NCBI GenBank assembly: GCA_947034895.1
Contig: OX344763.1
Coordinates: 56,047,025-56,111,024 of the forward strand
Reading direction: 5' to 3'
Source: Rhytidiadelphus loreus
Taxonomy: Eukaryota; Streptophyta; Bryopsida; Hypnales; Hylocomiaceae
Length of the DNA: 64,000 bases
Positions 24,597 to 39,400 of this stretch are shown here, in pieces. The notes below the pieces were generated by a model, which was given only the letters and a program-made list of their open reading frames with translations, was not told the DNA's origin and searched no databases. Position numbers and translations under genes: made by a program. The stretch's first letter is position 1. Every line of letters begins with the position of its first letter.

Positions 24597-26446
24597 CATT
24601 CCAAACAATATGCACGTTCGGATAGTCACTGTCTATGATTTTGTGTGTGAAACTAAAAATTGGGGCAACGTTCTTGCCTTGTACTTTAATGACTATTCAA
24701 AAAAATATAATGTCATGGAAATTCATGTAAAGAAAATGGTAAAACATGTTTGTGCAAGTTGCACTTATTTCTAAACTCATGCATTCAAAACAATATGCAC
24801 GTTCGGGTAGTCACTGTCTATGATTTTGTGTGTGAAACTAAAAATTGGGGCAACGTTCTTGCCTTGTACTTTAATGACTATTCAAAAAAATATAATGTCA
24901 TGGAAATTCATGTAAAGAAAATGGTAAAACATGTTTGTGCAAGTTGCACTTATTTCTAAACTCATGCATTCAAAACAATATGCACGTTCGGGTAGTCACT
25001 GTCTATGATTTTGTGTGTGAAACTAAAAATTGGGGCAACGTTCTTGCCTTGTAGTTTAATGACTATTCAAAAAAATATAATGTCATGGAAATTCATGTAA
25101 AGAAAATGGTAAAACATGTTTGTGCAAGTTGCATTTATTTCTAAACTCATGCATTCAAAACAATATGCACGTTCGGGTAGTCACTGTCTATGATTTTGTG
25201 TGTGAAACTAAAAATTGGGGCAACGTTCTTGCCTTGTACTTTAATGACTGTTCAAAGAAATATAATGTCATGGAAATTCATGTAAAGAAAATGGTAAAAC
25301 ATGTTTGTGCAAGTTGCACTTATTTCTAAACTCATGCATTCAAAACAATATGCACGTTCGGGTAGTCACTGTCTATGATTTTGTGTGTGAAACTAAAAAT
25401 TGCGGCAACGTTCTTGCCTTGTACTTTAATGACTGTTCAAAGAAATATAATGTCATGGAAATTCATGTAAAGAAAATGGTAAAACATGTTTGTGCAAGTT
25501 GCATTTATTTCTAAACTCATGCATTCCAAACAATATGCACGTTCGGATAGTCACTGTCTATGATTTTGTGTGTGAAACTAAAAATTGGGGCAACGTTCTT
25601 GCCTTGTACTTTAATGACTATTCAAAAAAATATAATGTCATGGAAATTCATGTAAAGAAAATGGTAAAACATGTTTGTGCAAGTTGCACTTATTTCTAAA
25701 CTCATGCATTCAAAACAATATGCACGTTCGGGTAGTCACTGTCTATGATTTTGTGTGTGAAACTAAAAATTGGGGCAACGTTCTTGCCTTGTAGTTTAAT
25801 GACTATTCAAAAAAATATAATGTCATGGAAATTCATGTAAAGAAAATGGTAAAACATGTTTGTGCAAGTTGCATTTATTTCTAAACTCATGCATTCAAAA
25901 CAATATGCACGTTCGGGTAGTCACTGTCTATGATTTTGTGTGTGAAACTAAAAATCAGGGCAACGTTCTTGCCTTGTACTTTAATGACTGTTCAAAGAAA
26001 TATAATGTCATGGAAATTCATGTAAAGAAAATGGTAAAACATGTTTGTGCAAGTTGCACTTATTTCTAAACTCATGCATTCAAAACAATATGCACGTTCG
26101 GGTAGTCACTGTCTATGATTTTGTGTGTGAAACTAAAAATCAGGGCAACGTTCTTGCCTTGTACTTTAATGACTGTTCAAAAAAATATAATGTCATGGAA
26201 ATTCATGTAAAGAAAATGGTAAAACATGTTTGTGCAAGTTGCATATATTCCTAAATTCATGCATTCAAAACAATATGCACGTTCGGATAGTCACTGTCTA
26301 TGATTTTGTGTGTGAAACTAAAAATTGGGGTAACGTTCTTGCCTTGTACTTTAATGACTGTTCAAAGAAATATAATGTCATGGAAATTCATGTAAAGAAA
26401 ATGGTAAAACATGTTTGTGCAAGTTGCATTTATTTCTAAACTCATG

Positions 26447-27370
26447 CATTAAAAACTATATGCACGTTTGGGTGGTCACTTTGAATGATTTTGTGCGTGA
26501 AACTAAAATTGGGGCAATGTTCCTGCCTTGAACTTTAATGTCTGTCCAAAAAAATATAATGTCAAGAGAATTCACGTAAAGAAAATGGTAAAACATGTTT
26601 GTGCAAGTTGCATATATTCCTAAACTCATGCATTCAAAACAATATGCACGTTCGGGTAGTCACTGTCTATGATTTTGTGTGTGAAACTAAAAATTGGGGC
26701 AACGTTCTTGCCTTGTACTTTAATGACTATTCAAAAAAATATAATGTCATGGAAATTCATGTAAAGAAAATGGTAAAACATGTTTGTGCAAGTTGCACTT
26801 ATTTCTAAACTCATGCATTCAAAACAATATGCATGTGCGGGTAGTCACTGTCTATGATTTTGTGTGTGAAACTAAAAATTGGGGCAACGTTCTTGCCTTG
26901 TAGTTTAATGACTATTCAAAAAAATATAATGTCATGGAAATTCATGTAAAGAAAATGGTAAAACATGTTTGTGCAAGTTGCATTTATTTCTAAACTCATG
27001 CATTCAAAACAATATGCACGTTCGGGTAGTCACTGTCTATGATTTTGTGTGTGAAACTAAAAATTGCGGCAACGTTCTTGCCTTGTACTTTAATGACTGT
27101 TCAAAGAAATATAATGTCATGGAAATTCATGTAAAGAAAATGGTAAAACATGTTTGTGCAAGTTGCATTTATTTCTAAACTCATGCATTCAAAACAATAT
27201 GCACGTTCGGGTAGTCACTGTCTATGATTTTGTGTGTGAAACTAAAAATTGGGGCAACGTTCTTGCCTTGTACTTTAATGACTGTTCAAAGAAATATAAT
27301 GTCATGGAAATTCATGTAAAGAAAATGGTAAAACATGTTTGTGCAAGTTGCATTTATTTCTAAACTCATG
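26447..27370. repeat. 5-monomer block led by a 184-bp B monomer, copy 2
   Basis: Copy of 23673-24596 with the same one-base loss, TTTAATGTCTGTCC and GCATGTGCGGG. The third unit (26816) differs from its partner by TAGTTTAATG in place of TACTTTAATG. The 184-base monomer is 26447-26630. The 10 monomers between the two copies are all type A. Confidence 0.9.
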
Positions 27371-29220
27371 CATTCAAAACAATATGCACGTTCGGGTAGT
27401 CACTGTCTATGATTTTGTGTGTGAAACTAAAAATCAGGGCAACGTTCTTGCCTTGTACTTTAATGACTGTTCAAAAAAATATAATGTCATGGAAATTCAT
27501 GTAAAGAAAATGGTAAAACATGTTTGTGCAAGTTGCACTTATTTCTAAACTCATGCATTCAAAACAATATGCACGTTCGGGTAGTCACTGTCTATGATTT
27601 TGTGTGTGAAACTAAAAATTGGGGTAACGTTCTTGCCTTGTACTTTAATGACTGTTCAAAGAAATATAATGTCATGGAAATTCATGTAAAGAAAATGGTA
27701 AAACATGTTTGTGCAAGTTGCACTTATTTCTAAACTCATGCATTCAAAACAATATGCACGTTCGGGTAGTCACTGTCTATGATTTTGTGTGTGAAACTAA
27801 AAATCAGGGCAACGTTCTTGCCTTGTACTTTAATGACTGTTCAAAGAAATATAATGTCATGGAAATTCATGTAAAGAAAATGGTAAAACATGTTTGTGCA
27901 AGTTGCATTTATTTCTAAACTCATGCATTCAAAACAATATGCATGTTCGGATAGTCACTGTCTATGATTTTGTGTGTGAAACTAAAAATTGGGGCAACGT
28001 TCTTGCCTTGTACTTTAATGACTGTTCAAAGAAATATAATGTCATGGAAATTCATGTAAAGAAAATGGTAAAACATGTTTGTGCAAGTTGCACTTATTTC
28101 TAAACTCATGCATTCAAAACAATATGCACGTTCGGGTAGTCACTGTCTATGATTTTGTGTGTGAAACTAAAAATTGGGGCAACGTTCTTGCCTTGTACTT
28201 TAATGACTATTCAAAAAAATATAATGTCATGGAAATTCATGTAAAGAAAATGGTAAAACATGTTTGTGCAAGTTGCACTTATTTCTAAACTCATGCATTC
28301 AAAACAATATGCACGTTCGGGTAGTCACTGTCTATGATTTTGTGTGTGAAACTAAAAATTGGGGCAACGTTCTTGCCTTGTAGTTTAATGACTATTCAAA
28401 AAAATATAATGTCATGGAAATTCATGTAAAGAAAATGGTAAAACATGTTTGTGCAAGTTGCATTTATTTCTAAACTCATGCATTCAAAACAATATGCACG
28501 TTCGGGTAGTCACTGTCTATGATTTTGTGTGTGAAACTAAAAATTGGGGCAACGATCTTGCCTTGTACTTTAATGACTGTTCAAAGAAATATAATGTCAT
28601 GGAAATTCATGTAAAGAAAATGGTAAAACATGTTTGTGCAAGTTGCATTTATTTCTAAACTCATGCATTCAAAACAATATGCACGTTCGGGTAGTCACTG
28701 TCTATGATTTTGTGTGTGAAACTAAAAATCAGGGCAACGTTCTTGCCTTGTACTTTAATGACTGTTCAAAAAAATATAATGTCATGGAAATTCATGTAAA
28801 GAAAATGGTAAAACATGTTTGTGCAAGTTGCACTTATTCCTAAACTCATGCATTCAAAACAATATGCACGTTCGGGTAGTCACTGTCTATGATTTTGTGT
28901 GTGAAACTAAAAATTGGGGCAACGTTCTTGCCTTGTACTTTAATGACTGTTCAAAGAAATATAATGTCATGGAAATTCATGTAAAGAAAATGGTAAAACA
29001 TGTTTGTGCAAGTTGCATTTATTCCTAAACTCATGCATTCAAAACAATATGCACGTTCGGGTAGTCACTGTCTATGATTTTGTGTGTGAAACTAAAAATT
29101 GAGGCAACGTTCTTGCCTTGTACTTTAATGACTATTCAAAAAAATATAATGTCATGGAAATTCACGTAAAGAAAATAGTAAAACATGTTTGTGCAAGTTG
29201 CATTTATTTCTAAACTCATG
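27371..29220. repeat. Type A run with mixed CAGGG variants
   Basis: Ten type A monomers. Private changes include GCATGTTCGGATAG (27926), CAACGATCTTG (28481) and AATTGAGGC (29036). The units 27371 and 27556 repeat the CAGGG and GGGGTAACG order seen at 22563 and 22748. No B monomer is present. Confidence 0.85.
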
Positions 29221-29590
29221 CCTTGAAAACTATATGCACGTTTGGGTGGTCACTTTGAATGATTTTGTGCGTGAAACTAAAAATTGGGGCAATGTTCCTG
29301 CCTTGAACTTTAATGATTGTCCAAAAAAATATAATGTCAAGAGAATTCACGTAAAGAAAATGGTAAAACATGGTTGTGCAAGTTGCATTTATTTCTAAAC
29401 TCATGCATTCAAAACAATATGCACGTTCGGGTAGTCACTGTCTATGATTTTGTGTGTGAAACTAAAAATTGGGGCAACGTTCTTGCCTTGTACTTTAATG
29501 ATTGTTCGAAGAAATATAATGTCATGGAAATTCATGTAAAGAAAATGGTAAAACATGTTTGTGCAAGTTGCATTTATTCCTAAACTCATG

Positions 29591-30515
29591 CATTCAAAAC
29601 AATATGCACGTTCGGGTAGTCACTGTCTATGATTTTGTGTGTGAAACTAAAAATTGGGGCAACGTTCTTGCCTTGTAGTTTAATGACTATTCAAAAAAAT
29701 ATAATGTCATGGAAATTCATGTAAAGAAAATGGTAAAACATGTTTGTGCAAGTTGCATTTATTTCTAAACTCATGCATTCAAAACAATATGCACGTTCGG
29801 GTAGTCACTGTCTATGATTTTGTGTGTGAAACTAAAAATTGGGGCAACGTTCTTGCCTTGTACTTTAATGACTGTTCAAAAAAATATAATGTCATGGAAA
29901 TTCATGTAAAGAAAATGGTAAAACATGTTTGTGCAAGTTGCATTTATTCCTAAACTCATGCATTCAAAACAATATGCACGTTCGGGTAGTCACTGTCTAT
30001 GATTTTGTGTGTGAAACTAAAAATTGGGGCAACGTTCTTGCCTTGTAGTTTAATGACTATTCAAAAAAATATAATGTCATGGAAATTCACGTAAAGAAAA
30101 TAGTAAAACATGTTTGTGCTAGTTGCAATCATTTCTAAACTCATGCATTGAAAACTATATGCACGTTTGGGTGGTCACTGTCTATGATTTTGTGCGTGAA
30201 ACTAAAAATTGGGGCAATGTTCCTGCCTTGAAATTTAATGACTGTCCAAAAAAATATAATGTCAAGAGAATTCACGTAAAAAAAATGGTAAAACATGTTT
30301 GTGCAAGTTGCATATATTCCTAAACTCATGCATTCAAAACAATATGCACGTTCGGGTAGTCACTGTCTATGATTTTGTGTGTGAAACTAAAAATTGGGGC
30401 AACGTTCTTGCCTTGTACTTTAATGACTGTTCGAAGAAATATAATGTCATGGAAATTCATGTAAAGAAAATGGTAAAACATGTTTGTGCAAGTTGCACTT
30501 ATTTCTAAACTCATG
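29591..30515. repeat. 5-monomer unit (925 bp), copy 1
   Basis: The order is A with TAGTTTAATG, A, A with TAGTTTAATG and CACGTAAAG ending GCTAGTTGCAATC, a B monomer with CACTGTCTATG and GAAATTTAATG (30146), and an A with GTTCGAAG. It repeats at +925. Related four-to-five-monomer sets recur at 35696, 39766 and 42171 inside larger duplications. Confidence 0.87.
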
Positions 30516-31440
30516 CATTCAAAACAATATGCACGTTCGGGTAGTCACTGTCTATGATTTTGTGTGTGAAACTAAAAATTGGGGCAACGTTCTTGCCTTG
30601 TAGTTTAATGACTATTCAAAAAAATATAATGTCATGGAAATTCATGTAAAGAAAATGGTAAAACATGTTTGTGCAAGTTGCATTTATTTCTAAACTCATG
30701 CATTCAAAACAATATGCACGTTCGGGTAGTCACTGTCTATGATTTTGTGTGTGAAACTAAAAATTGGGGCAACGTTCTTGCCTTGTACTTTAATGACTGT
30801 TCAAAAAAATATAATGTCATGGAAATTCATGTAAAGAAAATGGTAAAACATGTTTGTGCAAGTTGCATTTATTCCTAAACTCATGCATTCAAAACAATAT
30901 GCACGTTCGGGTAGTCACTGTCTATGATTTTGTGTGTGAAACTAAAAATTGGGGCAACGTTCTTGCCTTGTAGTTTAATGACTATTCAAAAAAATATAAT
31001 GTCATGGAAATTCACGTAAAGAAAATAGTAAAACATGTTTGTGCTAGTTGCAATCATTTCTAAACTCATGCATTGAAAACTATATGCACGTTTGGGTGGT
31101 CACTGTCTATGATTTTGTGCGTGAAACTAAAAATTGGGGCAATGTTCCTGCCTTGAAATTTAATGACTGTCCAAAAAAATATAATGTCAAGAGAATTCAC
31201 GTAAAAAACATGGTAAAACATGTTTGTGCAAGTTGCATATATTCCTAAACTCATGCATTCAAAACAATATGCACGTTCGGGTAGTCACTGTCTATGATTT
31301 TGTGTGTGAAACTAAAAATTGGGGCAACGTTCTTGCCTTGTACTTTAATGACTGTTCGAAGAAATATAATGTCATGGAAATTCATGTAAAGAAAATGGTA
31401 AAACATGTTTGTGCAAGTTGCACTTATTTCTAAACTCATG
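30516..31440. repeat. 5-monomer unit (925 bp), copy 2
   Basis: Direct tandem copy of 29591-30515. The B monomer at 31071 has one private change, GTAAAAAACATGG for GTAAAAAAAATGG. A third partial copy runs on to about 31730. Confidence 0.87.
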
Positions 31441-32365
31441 CATTCAAAACAATATGCACGTTCGGGTAGTCACTGTCTATGATTTTGTGTGTGAAACTAA
31501 AAATTGGGGCAACGTTCTTGCCTTGTAGTTTAATGACTATTCAAAAAAATATAATGTCATGGAAATTCATGTAAAGAAAATGGTAAAACATGTTTGTGCA
31601 AGTTGCATTTATTTCTAAACTCATGCATTCAAAACAATATGCACGTTCGGGTAGTCACTGTCTATGATTTTGTGTGTGAAACTAAAAATTGGGGCAACGT
31701 TCTTGCCTTGTACTTTAATGACTGTTCAAAGAAATATAATGTCATGGAAATTCATGTAAAGAAAATGGTAAAACATGTTTGTGCAAGTTGCACTTATTTC
31801 TAAACTCATGCATTCAAAACAATATGCACGTTCGGGTAGTCACTGTCTATGATTTTGTGTGTGAAACTAAAAATTGGGGCAACGTTCTTGCCTTGTACTT
31901 TAATGACTATTCAAAAAAATATAATGTCATGGAAATTCACGTAAAGAAAATAGTAAAACATGTTTGTGCTAGTTGCATTCATTTCTAAACTCATGCATTG
32001 AAAACTATATGCACGTTTGGGTGGTCACTTTGAATGATTTTGTGCGTGAAACTAAAAATTGGGGCAATGTTCCTGCCTTGAAATGTAATGACTGTCCAAA
32101 AAAATATAATGTCAAGAGAATTCACGTAAAAAAAATGGTAAAACATGTTTGTGCAAGTTGCATATATTCCTAAACTCATGCATTCAAAACAATATGCACG
32201 TTCGGATAGTCACTATCTATGATTTTGTGTGTGAAACTAAAAATTGGGGCAACGTTCTTGCCTTGTACTTTAATGACTATTCAAAAAAATATAATGTCAT
32301 GGAAATTCATGTAAAGAAAATGGTAAAACATGTTTTTGCAAGTTGCACTTATTTCTAAACTCATG

Positions 32366-35300
32366 CATTCAAAACAATATGCACGTTCGGGTAGTCACTG
32401 TCTATGATTTTGTGTGTGAAACTAAAAATTGGGGCAACGTTCTTGCCTTGTACTTTAATGACTGTTCAAAGAAATATAATGTCATGGAAATTCATGTAAA
32501 GAAAATGGTAAAACATGTTTGTGCAAGTTGCATTTATTCCTAAACTCATGCATTCAAAACAATATGCACGTTCGGGTAGTCACTGTCTATGATTTTGTGT
32601 GTGAAACTAAAAATTGAGGCAACGTTCTTGCCTTGTACTTTAATGACTATTCAAAAAAATATAATGTCATGGAAATTCACGTAAAGAAAATAGTAAAACA
32701 TGTTTGTGCAAGTTGCATTTATTTCTAAACTCATGCCTTGAAAACTATATGCACGTTTGGGTGGTCACTTTGAATGATTTTGTGCGTGAAACTAAAAATT
32801 GGGGCAATGTTCCTGCCTTGAACTTTAATGATTGTCCAAAAAAATATAATGTCAAGAGAATTCACGTAAAGAAAATGGTAAAACATGGTTGTGCAAGTTG
32901 CATTTATTTCTAAACTCATGCATTCAAAACAATATGCACGTTCGGGTAGTCACTGTCTATGATTTTGTGTGTGAAACTAAAAATTGGGGCAACGTTCTTG
33001 CCTTGTACTTTAATGATTGTTCGAAGAAATATAATGTCATGGAAATTCATGTAAAGAAAATGGTAAAACATGTTTGTGCAAGTTGCATTTATTCCTAAAC
33101 TCATGCATTCAAAACAATATGCACGTTCGGGTAGTCACTGTCTATGATTTTGTGTGTGAAACTAAAAATTGGGGCAACGTTCTTGCCTTGTACTTTAATG
33201 ACTATTCAAAAAAATATAATGTCATGGAAATTCATGTAAAGAAAATGGTAAAACATGTTTGTGCAAGTTGCATTTATTTCTAAACTCATGCATTCAAAAC
33301 AATATGCACGTTCGGGTAGTCACTGTCTATGATTTTGTGTGTGAAACTAAAAATTGGGGCAACGTTCTTGCCTTGTACTTTAATGACTATTCAAAAAAAT
33401 ATAATGTCATGGAAATTCATGTAAAGAAAATGGTAAAACATGTTTGTGCAAGTTGCATTTATTTCTAAACTCATGCATTCAAAACAATATGCACGTTCGG
33501 GTAGTCACTGTCTATGATTTTGTGTGTGAACCTAAAAATTGGGGCAACGTTCTTGCCTTGTACTTTAATGACTGTTCAAAGAAATATAATGTCATGGAAA
33601 TTCATGTAAAGAAAATGGTAAAACATGTTTGTGCAAGTTGCATTTATTTCTAAACTCATGCATTCAAAACAATATGCACGTTCGGGTAGTCACTGTCTAT
33701 GATTTTGTGTGTGAAACTAAAAATTGGGGCAACGTTCTTGCCTTGTACTTTAATGACTGTTCCAAGAAATATAATGTCATGGAAATTCATGTAAAGAAAA
33801 TGGTAAAACATGTTTGTGCAAGTTGCACTTATTTCTAAACTCATGCATTCAAAACAATATGCACGTTCGGGTAGTCACTGTCTATGATTTTGTGTGTGAA
33901 ACTAAAAATTGGGGCAACGTTCTTGCCTTGTAGTTTAATGACTATTCAAAAAAATATAATGTCATGGAAATTCATGTAAAGAAAATGGTAAAACATGTTT
34001 GTGCAAGTTGCATTTATTTCTAAACTCATGCATTCAAAACAATATGCACGTTCGGGTAGTCACTGTCTATGATTTTGTGTGTGAAACTAAAAATTGGGGC
34101 AACGTTCTTGCCTTGTACTTTAATGACTGTTCAAATAAATATAATGTCATGGAAATTCATGTAAAGAAAATGGTAAAACATGTTTGTGCAAGTTGCACTT
34201 ATTTCTAAACTCATGCATTCAAAACAATATGCACGTTCGGGTAGTCACTGTCTATGATTTTGTGTGTGAAACTAAAAATTGGGGCAACGTTCTTGCCTTG
34301 TACTTTAATGACTATTCAAAAAAATATAATGTCATGGAAATTCACGTAAAGAAAATAGTAAAACATGTTTGTGCTAGTTGCATTCATTTCTAAACTCATG
34401 CATTGAAAACTATATGCACGTTTGGGTGGTCACTTTGAATGATTTTGTGCGTGAAACTAAAAATTGGGGCAATGTTCCTGCCTTGAAATGTAATGACTGT
34501 CCAAAAAAATATAATGTCAAGAGAATTCACGTAAAAAAAATGGTAAAACATGTTTGTGCAAGTTGCATATATTCCTAAACTCATGCATTCAAAACAATAT
34601 GCACGTTCGGATAGTCACTATCTATGATTTTGTGTGTGAAACTAAAAATTGGGGCAACGTTCTTGCCTTGTACTTTAATGACTATTCAAAAAAATATAAT
34701 GTCATGGAAATTCATGTAAAGAAAATGGTAAAACATGTTTTTGCAAGTTGCACTTATTTCTAAACTCATGCATTCAAAACAATATGCACGTTCGGGTAGT
34801 CACTGTCTATGATTTTGTGTGTGAAACTAAAAATTGGGGCAACGTTCTTGCCTTGTAGTTTAATGACTATTCAAAAAAATATAATGTCATGGAAATTCAT
34901 GTAAAGAAAATGGTAAAACATGTTTGTGCAAGTTGCATTTATTTCTAAACTCATGCATTCAAAACAATATGCACGTTCGGGTAGTCACTGTCTATGATTT
35001 TGTGTGTGAAACTAAAAATCAGGGCAACGTTCTTGCCTTGTACTTTAATGACTGTTCAAAAAAATATAATGTCATGGAAATTCATGTAAAGAAAATGGTA
35101 AAACATGTTTGTGCAAGTTGCATTTATTCCTAAACTCATGCATTCAAAACAATATGCACGTTCGGGTAGTCACTGTCTATGATTTTGTGTGTGAAACTAA
35201 AAATTGGGGCAACGTTCTTGCCTTGTACTTTAATGACTGTTCGAAGAAATATAATGTCATGGAAATTCATGTAAAGAAAATGGTAAAACATGTTTGTGCA

Positions 35301-36435
35301 AGTTGCATTTATTCCTAAACTCATGCATTCAAAACAATATGCACGTTCGGGTAGTCACTGTCTATGATTTTGTGTGTGAAACTAAAAATCAGGGCAACGT
35401 TCTTGCCTTGTACTTTAATGACTGTTCAAAAAAATATAATGTCATGGAAATTCATGTAAAGAAAATGGTAAAACATGTTTGTGCAAGTTGCATTTATTCC
35501 TAAACTCATGCATTCAAAACAATATGCACGTTCGGGTAGTCACTGTCTATGATTTTGTGTGTGAAACTAAAAATTGGGGCAACGTTCTTGCCTTGTACTT
35601 TAATGATTGTTCGAAGAAATATAATGTCATGGAAATTCATGTAAAGAAAATGGTAAAACATGTTTGTGCAAGTTGCATTTATTCCTAAACTCATGCATTC
35701 AAAACAATATGCACGTTCGGGTAGTCACTGTCTATGATTTTGTGTGTGAAACTAAAAATTGGGGCAACGTTCTTGCCTTGTAGTTTAATGACTATTCAAA
35801 AAAATATAATGTCATGGAAATTCATGTAAAGAAAATGGTAAAACATGTTTGTGCAAGTTGCATTTATTTCTAAACTCATGCATTCAAAACAATATGCACG
35901 TTCGGGTAGTCAATGTCTATGATTTTGTGTGTGAAACTAAAAATTGGGGCAACGTTCTTGCCTTGTACTTTAATGACTGTTCAAAAAAATATAATGTCAT
36001 GGAAATTCATGTAAAGAAAATGGTAAAACATGTTTGTGCAAGTTGCATTTATTCCTAAACTCATGCATTCAAAACAATATGCACGTTCGGGTAGTCACTG
36101 TCTATGATTTTGTGTGTGAAACTAAAAATTGGGGCAACGTTCTTGCCTTGTAGTTTAATGACTATTCAAAAAAATATAATGTCATGGAAATTCACGTAAA
36201 GAAAATAGTAAAACATGTTTGTGCTAGTTGCAATCATTTCTAAACTCATGCATTGAAAACTATATGCACGTTTGGGTGGTCACTGTCTATGATTTTGTGC
36301 GTGAAACTAAAAATTGGGGCAATGTTCCTGCCTTGAAATTTAATGACTGTCCAAAAAAATATAATGTCAAGAGAATTCACGTAAAAAAAATGGTAAAACA
36401 TGTTTGTGCAAGTTGCATATATTCCTAAACTCATG
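32366..36435. repeat. 22-monomer block, copy 1 (4070 bp)
   Basis: The longest repeated block in the window. Markers in order are AATTGAGGC, CATGCCTTG B monomer with CATGGTTGTG, GATTGTTCGAAG, GTGAACCTAAAAATT (33491 monomer), GTTCCAAG, GCTAGTTGCATTC, B with GAAATGTAATG (34401), TTCGGATAGTCACTATC with CATGTTTTTGC (34586), two CAGGG units, and the TAG/GCTAGTTGCAATC/B set at 36066-36435. All recur at +4070. Private changes here are CAAATAAAT (34134) and GTAGTCAATGTC (35910). Confidence 0.9.
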
Positions 36436-39400
36436 CATTCAAAACAATATGCACGTTCGGGTAGTCACTGTCTATGATTTTGTGTGTGAAACTAAAAATT
36501 GGGGCAACGTTCTTGCCTTGTACTTTAATGACTGTTCAAAGAAATATAATGTCATGGAAATTCATGTAAAGAAAATGGTAAAACATGTTTGTGCAAGTTG
36601 CATTTATTCCTAAACTCATGCATTCAAAACAATATGCACGTTCGGGTAGTCACTGTCTATGATTTTGTGTGTGAAACTAAAAATTGAGGCAACGTTCTTG
36701 CCTTGTACTTTAATGACTATTCAAAAAAATATAATGTCATGGAAATTCACGTAAAGAAAATAGTAAAACATGTTTGTGCAAGTTGCATTTATTTCTAAAC
36801 TCATGCCTTGAAAACTATATGCACGTTTGGGTGGTCACTTTGAATGATTTTGTGCGTGAAACTAAAAATCAGGGCAATGTTCCTGCCTTGAACTTTAATG
36901 ATTGTCCAAAAAAATATAATGTCAAGAGAATTCACGTAAAGAAAATGGTAAAACATGGTTGTGCAAGTTGCATTTATTTCTAAACTCATGCATTCAAAAC
37001 AATATGCACGTTCGGGTAGTCACTGTCTATGATTTTGTGTGTGAAACTAAAAATTGGGGCAACGTTCTTGCCTTGTACTTTAATGATTGTTCGAAGAAAT
37101 ATAATGTCATGGAAATTCATGTAAAGAAAATGGTAAAACATGTTTGTGCAAGTTGCATTTATTCCTAAACTCATGCATTCAAAACAATATGCACGTTCGG
37201 GTAGTCACTGTCTATGATTTTGTGTGTGAAACTAAAAATTGGGGCAACGTTCTTGCCTTGTACTTTAATGACTATTCAAAAAAATATAATGTCATGGAAA
37301 TTCATGTAAAGAAAATGGTAAAACATGTTTGTGCAAGTTGCATTTATTTCTAAACTCATGCATTCAAAACAATATGCACGTTCGGGTAGTCACTGTCTAT
37401 GATTTTGTGTGTGAAACTAAAAATTGGGGCAACGTTCTTGCCTTGTACTTTAATGACTATTCAAAAAAATATAATGTCATGGAAATTCATGTAAAGAAAA
37501 TGGTAAAACATGTTTGTGCAAGTTGCATTTATTTCTAAACTCATGCATTCAAAACAATATGCACGTTCGGGTAGTCACTGTCTATGATTTTGTGTGTGAA
37601 CCTAAAAATTGGGGCAACGTTCTTGCCTTGTACTTTAATGACTGTTCAAAGAAATATAATGTCATGGAAATTCATGTAAAGAAAATGGTAAAACATGTTT
37701 GTGCAAGTTGCATTTATTTCTAAACTCATGCATTCAAAACAATATGCACGTTCGGGTAGTCACTGTCTATGATTTTGTGTGTGAAACTAAAAATTGGGGC
37801 AACGTTCTTGCCTTGTACTTTAATGACTGTTCCAAGAAATATAATGTCATGGAAATTCATGTAAAGAAAATGGTAAAACATGTTTGTGCAAGTTGCACTT
37901 ATTTCTAAACTCATGCATTCAAAACAATATGCACGTTCGGGTAGTCACTGTCTATGATTTTGTGTGTGAAACTAAAAATTGGGGCAACGTTCTTGCCTTG
38001 TAGTTTAATGACTATTCAAAAAAATATAATGTCATGGAAATTCATGTAAAGAAAATGGTAAAACATGTTTGTGCAAGTTGCATTTATTTCTAAACTCATG
38101 CATTCAAAACAATATGCACGTTCGGGTAGTCACTGTCTATGATTTTGTGTGTGAAACTAAAAATTGGGGCAACGTTCTTGCCTTGTACTTTAATGACTGT
38201 TCAAAGAAATATAATGTCATGGAAATTCATGTAAAGAAAATGGTAAAACATGTTTGTGCAAGTTGCACTTATTTCTAAACTCATGCATTCAAAACAATAT
38301 GCACGTTCGGGTAGTCACTGTCTATGATTTTGTGTGTGAAACTAAAAATTGGGGCAACGTTCTTGCCTTGTACTTTAATGACTATTCAAAAAAATATAAT
38401 GTCATGGAAATTCACGTAAAGAAAATAGTAAAACATGTTTGTGCTAGTTGCATTCATTTCTAAACTCATGCATTGAAAACTATATGCACGTTTGGGTGGT
38501 CACTTTGAATGATTTTGTGCGTGAAACTAAAAATTGGGGCAATGTTCCTGCCTTGAAATGTAATGACTGTCCAAAAAAATATAATGTCAAGAGAATTCAC
38601 GTAAAAAAAATGGTAAAACATGTTTGTGCAAGTTGCATATATTCCTAAACTCATGCATTCAAAACAATATGCACGTTCGGATAGTCACTATCTATGATTT
38701 TGTGTGTGAAACTAAAAATTGGGGCAACGTTCTTGCCTTGTACTTTAATGACTATTCAAAAAAATATAATGTCATGGAAATTCATGTAAAGAAAATGGTA
38801 AAACATGTTTTTGCAAGTTGCACTTATTTCTAAACTCATGCATTCAAAACAATATGCACGTTCGGGTAGTCACTGTCTATGATTTTGTGTGTGAAACTAA
38901 AAATTGGGGCAACGTTCTTGCCTTGTAGTTTAATGACTATTCAAAAAAATATAATGTCATGGAAATTCATGTAAAGAAAATGGTAAAACATGTTTGTGCA
39001 AGTTGCATTTATTTCTAAACTCATGCATTCAAAACAATATGCACGTTCGGGTAGTCACTGTCTATGATTTTGTGTGTGAAACTAAAAATCAGGGCAACGT
39101 TCTTGCCTTGTACTTTAATGACTGTCCAAAAAAATATAATGTCATGGAAATTCATGTAAAGAAAATGGTAAAACATGTTTGTGCAAGTTGCATTTATTCC
39201 TAAACTCATGCATTCAAAACAATATGCACGTTCGGGTAGTCACTGTCTATGATTTTGTGTGTGAAACTAAAAATTGGGGCAACGTTCTTGCCTTGTACTT
39301 TAATGACTGTTCGAAGAAATATAATGTCATGGAAATTCATGTAAAGAAAATGGTAAAACATGTTTGTGCAAGTTGCATTTATTCCTAAACTCATGCATTC

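Noticed and set aside
29591..31440. Mobile element boundaries at the block junctions
   Set aside because: Junctions fall within or at the edges of monomers, with no terminal inverted repeats, target-site duplications, poly-A tails or LTR-like ends. Homologous exchange explains them better.
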